This document shows positions 43,171 through 52,975 of a stretch of DNA of 64,000 bases, in pieces. The stretch is from Paenibacillus sp. FSL A5-0031 (lineage in GTDB: Bacteria > Bacillota > Bacilli > Paenibacillales > Paenibacillaceae), in NCBI RefSeq assembly GCF_001956295.1, contig NZ_MRTD01000002.1:64501-128500 (forward strand), written 5' to 3'. How positions within the stretch are numbered: position 1 is the first letter of the stretch; each line of letters begins with the position of its first letter. Below the pieces are notes generated by a model. That model was given only the letters and a program-made list of their open reading frames with translations, made no database searches and had not been told where the DNA came from. The translations under genes and the position numbers were made by a program.

Positions 43171-45267
43171 TTAGTGCTTTCCGTCTAGCCAGTTAATTGA
43201 TGATGAGAATGAAATAGGCATTGTAGCTAATTTCTTTCTATTGCCGTTAAAAGTCTCATAGATATTTAATTGATAATTTTCCCAAAGCAATGTGTCTCCC
43301 ATTTCTTTATCAGGATCACTGTAATTCGCTCCAACTTTCCACTTCACGCTTTTTTCAGCTTTTCCTTCAAGATCTATCACTTGTGAAATAAGAACCTGTT
43401 TTGTTTCCTCATGTTCAATTTCAAATACCAATTGTGATTGTGTGTATCCATCAAAATTAACATCCTTTTGAACATTACCTCCAACCTTGATATCCATTCT
43501 CGTACCGTTCATCCATACATTAAAGAAATTCATATCTACGGTATATGGTCCAACCTTCAACCCCGTAAAGCTGCTGCTAGCTGACTTTTCTTCTGGCAAA
43601 GTAAATTGCGCCGCTCGCAAGAATCCCTTTGCGGTTGCAGTTCCTTGCAATAAACCATTATCGTCAAATGCTTCACCCATTAAAAGCTGAATACCTGAGC
43701 GATCTACATTTTGCGGTAATTCTGTCCATACGATGAGCTGATCTTTACTTTCTGATTTAATCGTGTTCGTTGCTTTCGTGAATTTGGCTTCATAAAGATT
43801 TCCATCTGTAGTTTTAAAGTACCCTGCCAGTAATGGAAGTGATCCAATTCTTTTTTGTTTATTTGTCAACTCAACGAATACAGCGAACATATCCGCTTTG
43901 TCTCCACTATATGTTTTAACATCAGTAACAAGAGCATTATACGGAGCCCCATTATTTTGCTGAACAAATACAGAACCTAAATCTACTTGCTTAACGGGTA
44001 CGATCGTTGATTTTGTAAGCTCTCCAATTTCCGTAACTGTTTCTCCCGTTTTTTGTGATAGTTTCAGTTTAAACTTCTTCCATGAATAGTTGTACGGAAT
44101 CGATCCAACATAACTAATCGTTGTAGATGCGCCTGGGGCTAATCCAATGTCGCCGACTTTCTTAATCGCTTTGCCATTTAGCTTAATATTGTCATCAACA
44201 AGGAGCAAACCTGATAATTCAGGTAATGGTAAATACACAGATCCATTGTTTCTCACAATTAAATCAGCAATGATATTGTCATCATTATTCCAAGGAAATC
44301 TCTGTACGGCATTTAATTCCACTTCATATGTACCATCATCATTCGTAAATGTTGTTTTGGTTGAAGTAGACGTTGTTGTAGTTACTTTGAATGGAATATC
44401 AAACACGACAACCGGTATTTCAACTTTATTTGTTTCAACGCCAACATTATTAGTAACTATAAGCTTCCAGCCAGTTGTCGCAACAGACAAAGGGATGGAT
44501 CCTGTTAGCTGAACCGCATTAAGCACGGATGGTTCTAATGTCAGTGTTTCATCTGTTTTATTTCTTAAAGCCAGCTTATATAAGCCTTTAGGCGTTTGGG
44601 CATAATAGTTATATTGCGGTAATGGTACACCGAATTTCCCTGTATTTCGTGCTACATAAGTCAAATTTACATTATAGTTTTTTGCAGACTTTGTTATATT
44701 AATTTGATCAATGCGCAAGTTGACTAAAGAGTTATTAACTAGCACACCTTGATAGCCACCTGCTTTAACAAAGTTAGAGTATCCTTTTGGAAAAGTATAC
44801 TGCCCAATCGTTTTTTCATATCCAGAAACGCTAAAATCAAATTTTATAATATTTACAACGAGTTGATCCAATGTAACTTTTGATCCAACTTCACTATAAT
44901 AAGTTAAAGTTGTTGTTGTTTTTGGTAAAGCCTTCTTTTTTTTGTCGGCTTCAAGTAAGGTCAACGTATATTTTGTTCCTCCCGTTGTCTTTAATCGGGC
45001 CCAATAATCGACCAAGTTAATTGCGCTGCTGTCGCCATTATAAATGGTAAAAGTAAAGCTAGCAGTTGCTCCGGTTGCACTTGGAATTAAATTCGCGTCT
45101 GTTAATTGAATATAGGATGACTTTGTAATACTTACCTTCTTAAAAACATTGGAAGCCGTTGCTGCCTCAACTGGCTTTGATACAGGTACTGCGCTTACCA
45201 GTACCACTAATGCAAGAAAGAACGATAGTATCATAGACATTCTTTTAAAACTCTTCTGCATTTTCAT
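43171..45267 (-). CDS. Large exported beta-rich protein of unknown function
   Basis: A 698-residue protein with a signal peptide at about 1-38 (KSFKRMSMILSFFLALVVLVSAVPVSKPVEAA). The rest is beta-rich with no SLH, LPXTG or enzyme motif. Internal modules repeat a pattern of 'free/neutral term plus ...LP.L.GY/LL...' (e.g. VPLPQYNYYAQTPKGLYKLAL; LPLPELSGLLLVDDNIKL; GSLPLLAGYFKTTDGNLYEA). These spacings suggest three or four related domains. I used ATG 45267 after GGAGTGAA; an ATG six bases later is also possible. It sits between two SLH protein genes and the small exported protein, so a role at the cell surface is likely, but its function is unknown. Confidence 0.75.
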   Translation of the reverse strand: MKMQKSFKRMSMILSFFLALVVLVSAVPVSKPVEAATASNVFKKVSITKSSYIQLTDANLIPSATGATASFTFTIYNGDSSAINLVDYWARLKTTGGTKYTLTLLEADKKKKALPKTTTTLTYYSEVGSKVTLDQLVVNIIKFDFSVSGYEKTIGQYTFPKGYSNFVKAGGYQGVLVNNSLVNLRIDQINITKSAKNYNVNLTYVARNTGKFGVPLPQYNYYAQTPKGLYKLALRNKTDETLTLEPSVLNAVQLTGSIPLSVATTGWKLIVTNNVGVETNKVEIPVVVFDIPFKVTTTTSTSTKTTFTNDDGTYEVELNAVQRFPWNNDDNIIADLIVRNNGSVYLPLPELSGLLLVDDNIKLNGKAIKKVGDIGLAPGASTTISYVGSIPYNYSWKKFKLKLSQKTGETVTEIGELTKSTIVPVKQVDLGSVFVQQNNGAPYNALVTDVKTYSGDKADMFAVFVELTNKQKRIGSLPLLAGYFKTTDGNLYEAKFTKATNTIKSESKDQLIVWTELPQNVDRSGIQLLMGEAFDDNGLLQGTATAKGFLRAAQFTLPEEKSASSSFTGLKVGPYTVDMNFFNVWMNGTRMDIKVGGNVQKDVNFDGYTQSQLVFEIEHEETKQVLISQVIDLEGKAEKSVKWKVGANYSDPDKEMGDTLLWENYQLNIYETFNGNRKKLATMPISFSSSINWLDGKH

Positions 45268-45418
45268 TTCACTCCGTATCTTTTGGTATACATATCTAGA
45301 CGCAAACATTTACCAATAAGTTTCGCTTAAATATAAATTCCTTCATATTCTCCTTTCGTAAGTAAAATGAATATACCTAATTAAAATATAACCTTTTAAT
45401 ATGAACGATGTATGAACA

Positions 45419-45451
45419 AAAAAAAGGCTGAGAGACGAGCTCTCAGCCTTC
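45419..45451 (-). terminator. Terminator of the S-layer protein gene
   Basis: On the minus strand AAGGCTGAGAG-CTCGT-CTCTCAGCCTT is followed by eight T, about 20 bases past the stop. Confidence 0.93.
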
Positions 45452-45473
45452 TTTCATCATGCGAACATGATTA

Positions 45474-47990
45474 CTATTTTCTTTTAATTACGATTACAGC
45501 AGCTTCATTGAAATCTCCGTCATATTTGCTACCAGTAGTAGCAACAGTCACGCTAGAAGCTGTTGATGTCGAGCTGCCAATTGTACCCTTTTGATCCTTA
45601 ACATCTGTGTAGGTACCTGTGTAGATAGTACCATCTGTAGATATTACGTATACAACAGTGTTAGGAGTAAGGATGTAGTTACCATTGTCGCTTCCAAATG
45701 TGTTGTCATTTTGGTTGTTAGCAATAGTAATTGTTTCAAGTGCAGTTCCTACAACAGTTGCAGTGTCATATAGTTTGCTTGTGTTTTCAAGATCAACCAA
45801 TTTAACGATTTTGTTTTTAAGAGCGCCATTAATGTTATTGTCATTCAGGTTATTGAACGCTGCGCCAATTACTTCAGTTGTAACATTTTGATTATTTACG
45901 TTCAATGTTACAGTGTACGTAGAAGTAGTAGCAGAAGATTGTTTGTCAGCTGATACGAACAAGCCGTAGATTGCTGGACCTGCTTCTGCATTTGCATCTG
46001 TATCAGTTTTCAAAATGATGTAGTTAGCAGTTGCACCGCTAGCATTTACATAAACTTTATCAGCTCTTGTAACTTGTGCAAGTGTGCCAACAACCAATTT
46101 ACGATCAGCAAGATCAGTTGCACCAAGCTTAGTAGCATCGATTACAACAGTGTTTGCATTGATGATGTATTTTGTTGGATTCGCAGCACTAGGAGTATCA
46201 AGTACGATTTCAGTAGCAGACACTTTAGATACATTGTAACCAGCATCTTTTACATTTGTTTTAGCAGTAACGTCAGTAAGCTTGGAATCATTGAATACCA
46301 ACTCAACCAATTGATCCTGAACTGCTTGGAATTTTGCAAGAAGAGCAAAATCAGTGTACTTCACTTCGTTTTTGTTAGCTTTCACGTCGAAGTAAGTTAC
46401 TTTTGTTTTTTGGATAAATTCTTCATTCTCAAGTTGTTGAGCTGGTTTAGCTTCAAGAACCACTACGAATGGTTTGTTAACCGCTGCTTCTGGAGCAGTC
46501 GCTTTAACGATTTTGCCATCTGCATTAAGTAGAAGAGTAAACTCTTTACCAACGTTTGTAGCGATCAATGTAGCAATATCACCATTTACAGCATTAGCTG
46601 TTTTTTCATACACTTTACCAGCAACAGTGTATTTAGCAGTACCATTTGAAGAACCTACAAATTCAAGTTTGCCTGTAGCCGTGTTGCGAACTACAACAAC
46701 TTTGATAGCAACGTTACCGGATTTGGAAACAACGCTGATTACATCGTCTTTTTTCAGGTCAGTAACTTTAGCTACTTTACCGTCAATAGTTACAGATGTG
46801 GAATCATTGATGAATGCGCTAGTTTGGTTCGTGTTAACACGAGCATCACGGTAAGCAGTTTTCTCTTCAACCGAAGTTACAAGAGCATCTTTGATTGACC
46901 ATTTTTCAGCAGTTGCAACACGAACTTGATCGTTAACCAAGTATAATGTTACAGTGTCGCCTGTGCTTGCAGTTGAAAGTGCTGTTTCTTGACCGTTTAC
47001 GAAGTAAACTGTGCTAGCAACAGTAGCTTTCGTTTTAACATCTGAACCTACTTTGATTTTTACGGAACCAGCAACTTGGTCAGCTTCCAAAGTACCAGTC
47101 AAAGTAGCAGCAGTGTCTTGTGCATCAGTGATTGCAACAATTTTACCGTCTTTGTTTTTAACAACTGTTACGTTGTGACCAAGCAAATCAACTAGTGATT
47201 TACCGCCAGTAACGATAAAGTTAGAAGCTGTAGCGATAGTATCAGTTTTCAACTCGTCGTTGCCTGCAGTGTTTTTCTGAGTCCAGCGAAGTTTAACTTT
47301 GCCGTCAACAACAGAAGCTGCAAGAAGCTCAGCTGAAGATGTGTTACCAAGTTTCGAAATCAATGCGCTGTTCGAAAGTACTTCGTTACCATCAACATTG
47401 TACGAAACTAGTTTAGCGTTAAGAGTGTTAGAAGTCATTTGTGCTACAACGCCACGAACTGCTTTAGCGCCAACGTTAAGATCAACGTTGTTGAACAAGC
47501 CAATGTCTTCTGCTTTCAAAAGGTAGTTATAAGGCCATACGCCTGATAGTTTTTTCTCTTGGTAACCAAGGGAACGAACCAATACGGCAACAACTTCTTC
47601 AAACTTAACTGCATCACTTGGACGGAAGTTCTTAGTACCAGCGTCACCCAAGATGAAACCTTTAGTTGCAGCTGCGTTGATGTAGCCTGTGTACCAAACG
47701 TTCGCTTTAACATCTTTGAACGTAGGTTTAACATTTTGCATCAATTTAGCTGCACCTTCGTTACCGGAACCGATAACGATTACTTTCGCAAGTTCAGCGC
47801 GAGTAATTGTGTTGTCTGGTTTGAATGTACCATCTTCATAACCTGCAATGATTCCTAGTGCAGTTAGTTCTTCAACTGCTGATTGTACCGGTTTGCCAAC
47901 AACATCAGATGGTGTTGCAGCAAAAGCTGGAACGGAAATTGGTAGTACTAGCGCTGTAGCTAGCACAAATGCTGCTATTTTTTTCTTCAT
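45474..47990 (-). CDS. Probable major S-layer protein with N-terminal SLH domains
   Basis: An 838-residue exported protein. The signal peptide is at about 1-24 (KKKIAAFVLATALVLPISVPAFAA). Three SLH-type segments follow: a clear first one with TRAE (about 28-75), a second with FKDVKANVWYTGYINAAATKGFI (about 90-150), and a weaker third (about 155-205). The rest is a Thr/Val/Asn-rich self-assembling region without recognised domains. N-terminal SLH, few cysteines, high Thr/Val/Ala content, a strong promoter, a leader over 200 bases long and a strong terminator are typical of abundant S-layer proteins. ATG 47990 starts the MKKK signal peptide; the in-frame codons further upstream are likely leader. 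Confidence 0.85.
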   Translation of the reverse strand: MKKKIAAFVLATALVLPISVPAFAATPSDVVGKPVQSAVEELTALGIIAGYEDGTFKPDNTITRAELAKVIVIGSGNEGAAKLMQNVKPTFKDVKANVWYTGYINAAATKGFILGDAGTKNFRPSDAVKFEEVVAVLVRSLGYQEKKLSGVWPYNYLLKAEDIGLFNNVDLNVGAKAVRGVVAQMTSNTLNAKLVSYNVDGNEVLSNSALISKLGNTSSAELLAASVVDGKVKLRWTQKNTAGNDELKTDTIATASNFIVTGGKSLVDLLGHNVTVVKNKDGKIVAITDAQDTAATLTGTLEADQVAGSVKIKVGSDVKTKATVASTVYFVNGQETALSTASTGDTVTLYLVNDQVRVATAEKWSIKDALVTSVEEKTAYRDARVNTNQTSAFINDSTSVTIDGKVAKVTDLKKDDVISVVSKSGNVAIKVVVVRNTATGKLEFVGSSNGTAKYTVAGKVYEKTANAVNGDIATLIATNVGKEFTLLLNADGKIVKATAPEAAVNKPFVVVLEAKPAQQLENEEFIQKTKVTYFDVKANKNEVKYTDFALLAKFQAVQDQLVELVFNDSKLTDVTAKTNVKDAGYNVSKVSATEIVLDTPSAANPTKYIINANTVVIDATKLGATDLADRKLVVGTLAQVTRADKVYVNASGATANYIILKTDTDANAEAGPAIYGLFVSADKQSSATTSTYTVTLNVNNQNVTTEVIGAAFNNLNDNNINGALKNKIVKLVDLENTSKLYDTATVVGTALETITIANNQNDNTFGSDNGNYILTPNTVVYVISTDGTIYTGTYTDVKDQKGTIGSSTSTASSVTVATTGSKYDGDFNEAAVIVIKRK

Positions 47991-48211
47991 AACCTTTATT
48001 TCTCCTCCTCTAAATACGTGCGGTTGTTGAGAGTTTTGTTTAAATAGTGAATTGCTCTTTTCCCTCATAGCCGATTCACCCCCTTTCCAGAGTTGAGCAC
48101 AGATTTGATATAAATGATGTCTACAATCATGATAAACCCATTTGTAAAATCATGTCGTAGAAACTTGTAAAAAATGCGAGAACATTGCTAGAGTCACGGC
48201 ACCACTTTAAC

Positions 48212-48240
48212 ATTATACAATGGGCAGGTCGTACCGTAAA
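48212..48240 (-). promoter_or_regulatory. Sigma-A promoter of the S-layer gene
   Basis: Minus strand: TTTACG, a 17-base spacer and a perfect TATAAT. The predicted start near 48205 gives an untranslated leader of about 215 bases. Confidence 0.65.
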
Positions 48241-48529
48241 GAGGAAGTTGAGAATTCATTCCAATTTGTTTCCAGCATGAGTAGGTCTCGCGCATCAAAT
48301 CATGTGTTTGTTACAACGTCATGTATTTAAACGCACGTGACAATGAAAAGTTGCGATGTTCTTAAAAAAACTTTAAAAGTTTTTTCTTTTTTCGTTTTTT
48401 CTTAATTATGTACATCTAACTGTAATCTACTCCCTGCTTTGTTAGTATAGCTTGTTTTCATAGAGCTCGTCGATGCTAAACATTTTCCATGGATAAACTT
48501 TCTCTCTCGAGGCAAATGCTTTAATGCCG
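48241..48529. other. Intergenic region upstream of the S-layer promoter
   Basis: AT-rich, with a short A/T-only inverted repeat (48364-48385, AAAAAACTTT/AAAGTTTTTT) and pyrimidine runs. No gene seen. It may hold regulator sites for the S-layer promoter but none is recognised. Confidence 0.4.
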
Positions 48530-48566
48530 TAAAAAAACTGGCCGCAGAAAAAATCCTGCGACCAGA
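48530..48566 (-). terminator. Terminator of the 1376-residue SLH protein gene
   Basis: On the minus strand CTGGTCGCAG, an eight-base loop and CTGCGGCCAG are followed by seven T. Confidence 0.92.
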
Positions 48567-48584
48567 TTTTTCTAACTTATACTT

Positions 48585-51500
48585 TTAACCGATCTTAGGA
48601 AGCTTACCTAAATCCGCCAAAATTCGAGCTACGATAATCGCAGCATCAGAGCGCAACAAATTCGAACGCGGTTCAAACACTGAACCACCTTTTGGATTGC
48701 TTGGATCTACAGGAGATCCGAGAATATATTTTTTCTTTGCAATAGCAAGCACAGAACTTTTCGCATAGAAATTGACGTTGCCAGCATCTTTAAATGTTTT
48801 CTCAAGATCTTTATCGATCTTCGAGGAATCAGTAGCTAGTTTCATGTCCAGTGCTCTTGCAATAATAACAGATGCCTCTTCCCTAGTCAGAGCAGCGCTC
48901 GGCTGGAACGTACGTGGACCCGTGCCTCGTATGATACCTTCTCTCGCTGCTGTCTCTACATATCTATAATCCCATAATGCATCTGGATTAACGATAGCCG
49001 GTACATCATCAAAATGCGGCTTGCTAAGCTCATAGTTTAGCGGAATATCTAGCGCCTTAACCATCATTCTTGCAAATTCACCGCGAGAAATATAAATATT
49101 GGAACCAAAATCATCAAACCCAGCTGCATTCATAATTCCTTTGGCATAAATCGCTTCAAGGAAGTTTCTAGCATACGGATGTGACGTCATATCTGTATAG
49201 GAATAAACCATTTTACCAACTACATAATAACCAAATTTATTGAACGGAACCGTAATTGTGTTTTTCTTCACATCTACTTTACCGCCAATATTTTCCCAAT
49301 ACTTTGCTTTAACATCATATCGATAAACGGTGATAATCGTTCCAATGCTGTCCTTCATGTTCGGATCGAAGCCAAGCGTCAAGGTTCCCGTCTTAGAAGT
49401 TACCAACTCGCGATTGTCAGGGCGATCATCATAAGTAGGAATCTTTGTTCCTCCAGCGCCCTTAGCGTTCGGGAATTGATAAGGGTCTACACCCATTTTC
49501 AAAGGATCGTATGCACCCGTAGCAGGATCATCTGCCAAACCTGCATCAATCCAATAAACCGGACTAGCTTTTGTGAAGCGAGTAGGATATGAAAGCCTAA
49601 ACCTTGTCCCGAAGCTCTCCAAAATAATATTGAAGTTAGGTGGCGGTGGTTCAATCTCACGGCGGTCAACTACGCCATCCTCGGAGTTTGCAATGGCAAA
49701 CAATAAATTATGACCAGTGAATACTTGGTTTTTCAAATTTGCAGGCACGTTAAAATCGGTTCTGACTAGCGTTGTCCCTTTTTCAAACTTCAAATTAAGC
49801 GCGCCATCAAAAATCTTATGGCTGCTTGCCATCGCTTGAAGATATTGAGCTCCAGGGATGTTCGTCGGTGCATAAGTGACTTCTATGCTGCTTTGCACTT
49901 TATCGTTCGCACTTGAAATAATGAAATCTATTTTATTTTTACCTACTTTAAGGTTGTTAACGAATACCCGGTAGGAATTTTTATAAAACACTTCAGGAGT
50001 TGCAGGGTTATTATCGGAATCAAAATCAATTTTCTCAGCATTCTGTTTATTGATGATGATAGATTGCGCCCCGGGCGCATCAATAATGACCTCAATATAG
50101 TTTTGGTTCACAATGCTTTTTTCTGGCAAAAACGGACGAAGCACCTTGTAAGGAAGCGAAGTTGGATCCACTTCTAGGCGGTATGAAGCTTTAGGTCCTG
50201 TTTCACCATTATTGAACACCGTAAAGGTATACACGCTTGAGCTTCCATCGGGGTTTAATTGTTGTCCCAGCAAAATGAAAGAAAATGTTTTAGTCAAAAT
50301 ATCGTAGCGTACAGCAAGATTGCCCTCATCGGTTGCCCCGTTATTTACAGACCCGAGGACCGTAGTCCCTCGCATAATATACAGCTTTTTGCTTAAATCC
50401 CAAGTGATCGGACTTTTCAGATTAGCTCCCTCGATCTTGAGGATATATTTACTCGGATGTGTCAAACCATTGTCTGGATTCTTCATATCTCCGATCTTGA
50501 TACCGATATTGTTGACAATATCCGCATCAGAAGTACCAGATGCATTAAAGTCGATAAAGTCAAATGTTCCATACACGTTCATGAATGCTTCGTTCGTTGT
50601 ATAGACGCTGCCGCGGCTCACGAAGTTAGGATCATTCGGAACAGGCTCGCTATATTGCGCGCCATAAGGATAGATCTTTGTTCCCTCAACCGGTATCACA
50701 GGGATATTCGTCGGGATCAAGTATAACTTTATTTTTTTCTCATAGGAATTTTTGCTGCCCTGGAACACGAATTTAATTTCATTCTCGCCGCTGAATAAAG
50801 AATCAAAAGCCTTGGTGCGTTCAGCAGTCGTATTATTAATCGTAAAGCTTGTTACACCACTATCTCCCTGTGTAAGTTTAATCGGCGTATTATTTATATA
50901 AAAGAATACTGTCTGTGCACCAGAACCGTTAAAATCGTAACGAATTTCAGAGGTATTATTGATATTGTTAAGAATACCTTTGAAATCGCTCAATGTACCC
51001 CTAATTGCATCAGAAATACGATCGGCCTTAAGCTTATTAGTATCGTCGTAAACTGTCATGTTATCAAATACGCTCGTATAGCTTACATAAGGACCAAACA
51101 GCATCGTAAACTTAACCTGCTTAGTAACTCCGCCAACGTCCAGCGTAACCGTCTGCGTACCTTCGAAAGGAAGCTTTTTAAAAATTATGATCTCACGTTT
51201 GTACACCTTGCCGTTAACATTTACGAACTTATTAACGAGGCTGGATGAAACATTTTCAATATTACTAGCGCTAGTTAAATCAAAGCCTGTTGCAGATGTA
51301 CCAGAAACATTTTTAATATCCTTTACAGATACCAAATTTCCTGTTTCGGTCAATTTAGCATTACCAACAAGAACCTCCATAGCAAATGGCACGGTGTAAA
51401 GATTAACGCCTTCAAGCGGAGTTCCTGTCAGAGCTTCTCCATTACCGGTGCGATAGCCGCTTAGGTAGTTAATGTTCTCAATAAATTTCTTACCAGCATC

Positions 51501-52715
51501 CTTCAACGAGAAACCCATATAACCTGTGCCCTCATCTGCCGGCTGACCCTGTGCGTCTTTTTTGGCATTTTTCGCCGTGATTTGGATATTGTAATCCTTA
51601 TCAAAAACTAACGGATGATTCGCACCGATAGCCGTTGCAAACTCATAAATAAAAAACGCTTCGTTTCCAGTGTACGTACCGACTGGTGTTGCTACTGGCG
51701 AAGGAGCAGTAGGCTGCGAAAAGCTGATGCCATTAGCCGTAATGGTGTACTTAATCGGAATAGGTAGCTTGGGATTCGGATGCGGCTCAAGAATCCCATC
51801 CACTGGAACGGAATCATCCTTCAAATAGTTAGGAACGATGATTTTACCGGTTATCGTCGTAGATGTCGTATCCGATACTAATAGATTGGGATTGTATTCG
51901 AGCGGCTCTGACGTAGCTACTGAGTTAGCCGTACCGTTCAAGTTTACATCATAGAAGGTGACTTCTCCATTATAAAAGGCTACCTCACGAGTTGTTTCCA
52001 CCGTTTGGTTGGCATTTTTCACTTTAATCGTAACAAGGTTTTTACCCTTTTGAAGAGTGATCGGTGATGCTGCAAATTGATAATTATTGGAACTGTTTAC
52101 GGAATAAGTTTTACTACTCCCGTTAACGTCCATCGTCACTTGCTGCGCGTTAGGAGCAAAACCCGTAATACTGATATCCGCAGATTGGCGACCTGCTGAT
52201 GTTGCAGAGTGAACAACCGTAGTGCCTGCTTCTTCAATATTAAATTTATTGCCGTCAAGCTGTGCAACCAAATCATAAAATACCGGCCCGTTGTGATATT
52301 CGATGTAAATCGAATTGGTCACTTCACCGCCGCCTTGAACTCCTCTGAAAGTAATGCGGTTCAAACCGGGGAACAGCTCAACGTTATATACCTGAATTGA
52401 ATAGCCATTGATATAAATATTACTCGTAATATTCTCGCGCTTAGAGCCAATTTGATCATCAGAAGGATCATCATTGCCTTTGTTATTAATAATTTGAGTA
52501 ACGCTATACGAAACAGACGAAGGGTCCACTCCCGTAATCGATCCGTTTAACGTTAATCGAGGATCCGTCGTTACCCTAGCTTCTGTAGATAAATCCTTCT
52601 CGGTCGGAAAGCTGAAGCTTCCTGTTGCAGCTGTTACCGTTTGTGAAGCTCCGAACGGCGGCAACAATGTAATCAACAGTGCCAGCGTTAGCGCTAATGA
52701 TAGTAATCTTTTCAA
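48585..52715 (-). CDS. Very large SLH-anchored surface protein
   Basis: A 1376-residue exported protein. The signal peptide is at about 1-30 (KRLLSLALTLALLITLLPPFGASQTVTAA). A long region of Ig-like or beta-sandwich domains follows, with repeats such as GLNRITFRGVQGGGEVTNSIYIEY, KGKNLVTIKVKNANQTVE, GENEIKFVFQGSKNSYEKKI and GKNKIDFIISSANDKVQSSIEV. Three SLH domains close the protein (about 1180-1370; motifs SRGE, TREE and LRSD). The start is TTG 52715 with AGGAGG nine bases upstream. The opposite SLH arrangement from the neighbouring S-layer gene (C-terminal rather than N-terminal) suggests an accessory surface protein sharing the same wall-polymer anchor. Confidence 0.9.
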   Translation of the reverse strand: MKRLLSLALTLALLITLLPPFGASQTVTAATGSFSFPTEKDLSTEARVTTDPRLTLNGSITGVDPSSVSYSVTQIINNKGNDDPSDDQIGSKRENITSNIYINGYSIQVYNVELFPGLNRITFRGVQGGGEVTNSIYIEYHNGPVFYDLVAQLDGNKFNIEEAGTTVVHSATSAGRQSADISITGFAPNAQQVTMDVNGSSKTYSVNSSNNYQFAASPITLQKGKNLVTIKVKNANQTVETTREVAFYNGEVTFYDVNLNGTANSVATSEPLEYNPNLLVSDTTSTTITGKIIVPNYLKDDSVPVDGILEPHPNPKLPIPIKYTITANGISFSQPTAPSPVATPVGTYTGNEAFFIYEFATAIGANHPLVFDKDYNIQITAKNAKKDAQGQPADEGTGYMGFSLKDAGKKFIENINYLSGYRTGNGEALTGTPLEGVNLYTVPFAMEVLVGNAKLTETGNLVSVKDIKNVSGTSATGFDLTSASNIENVSSSLVNKFVNVNGKVYKREIIIFKKLPFEGTQTVTLDVGGVTKQVKFTMLFGPYVSYTSVFDNMTVYDDTNKLKADRISDAIRGTLSDFKGILNNINNTSEIRYDFNGSGAQTVFFYINNTPIKLTQGDSGVTSFTINNTTAERTKAFDSLFSGENEIKFVFQGSKNSYEKKIKLYLIPTNIPVIPVEGTKIYPYGAQYSEPVPNDPNFVSRGSVYTTNEAFMNVYGTFDFIDFNASGTSDADIVNNIGIKIGDMKNPDNGLTHPSKYILKIEGANLKSPITWDLSKKLYIMRGTTVLGSVNNGATDEGNLAVRYDILTKTFSFILLGQQLNPDGSSSVYTFTVFNNGETGPKASYRLEVDPTSLPYKVLRPFLPEKSIVNQNYIEVIIDAPGAQSIIINKQNAEKIDFDSDNNPATPEVFYKNSYRVFVNNLKVGKNKIDFIISSANDKVQSSIEVTYAPTNIPGAQYLQAMASSHKIFDGALNLKFEKGTTLVRTDFNVPANLKNQVFTGHNLLFAIANSEDGVVDRREIEPPPPNFNIILESFGTRFRLSYPTRFTKASPVYWIDAGLADDPATGAYDPLKMGVDPYQFPNAKGAGGTKIPTYDDRPDNRELVTSKTGTLTLGFDPNMKDSIGTIITVYRYDVKAKYWENIGGKVDVKKNTITVPFNKFGYYVVGKMVYSYTDMTSHPYARNFLEAIYAKGIMNAAGFDDFGSNIYISRGEFARMMVKALDIPLNYELSKPHFDDVPAIVNPDALWDYRYVETAAREGIIRGTGPRTFQPSAALTREEASVIIARALDMKLATDSSKIDKDLEKTFKDAGNVNFYAKSSVLAIAKKKYILGSPVDPSNPKGGSVFEPRSNLLRSDAAIIVARILADLGKLPKIG

Positions 52716-52931
52716 AACAATGTTCCTCCTTTATGTATATGACGAGCATGGGTATTTGAATGATAAATGGCCTGACGACTATGCGGCTTACCTTTGAATA
52801 AACCTTCCTCCCTTTTCCTCTTTAGTCAGCTCTGATGCAATTGCAGTTAGGCGCTCTGACCGCAGAAAAGTTCTGTACAGTTGTTATCGGCTTTTGGCTC
52901 CCAATTTTTTAGCTATTTGACCGATTTTCAA
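52716..52931. other. Leader and upstream region of the 1376-residue protein gene
   Basis: On the minus strand purine-rich GAGGAAAAGGGAGGAAGG lies about 80-100 bases before the start. I checked for GEMM-I, ydaO and SAM riboswitch cores and recognised none. Confidence 0.35.
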
Positions 52932-52973
52932 CAAAAAAAGAGCCCTGATTCCGTTAAAGGATTCAGAGCTCTT
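52932..52973 (-). terminator. Terminator directly behind tagO
   Basis: On the minus strand AGAGCTCTGAATCC and GGAATCAGGGCTCT pair, followed by seven T. It starts a few bases past the tagO stop. Confidence 0.93.
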
Positions 52974-52975
52974 AT

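Noticed and set aside
48364..48385. Terminator upstream of the S-layer gene
   Set aside because: The inverted repeat is made almost only of A and T, with no neighbouring gene ending there; too weak to call.
52716..52860. c-di-GMP-I (GEMM-I) riboswitch upstream of the 1376-residue SLH protein
   Set aside because: A GGTAAGCCGCA...GTCAGGCC stretch looked suggestive, but the GEMM core and tetraloop-receptor motifs are missing.
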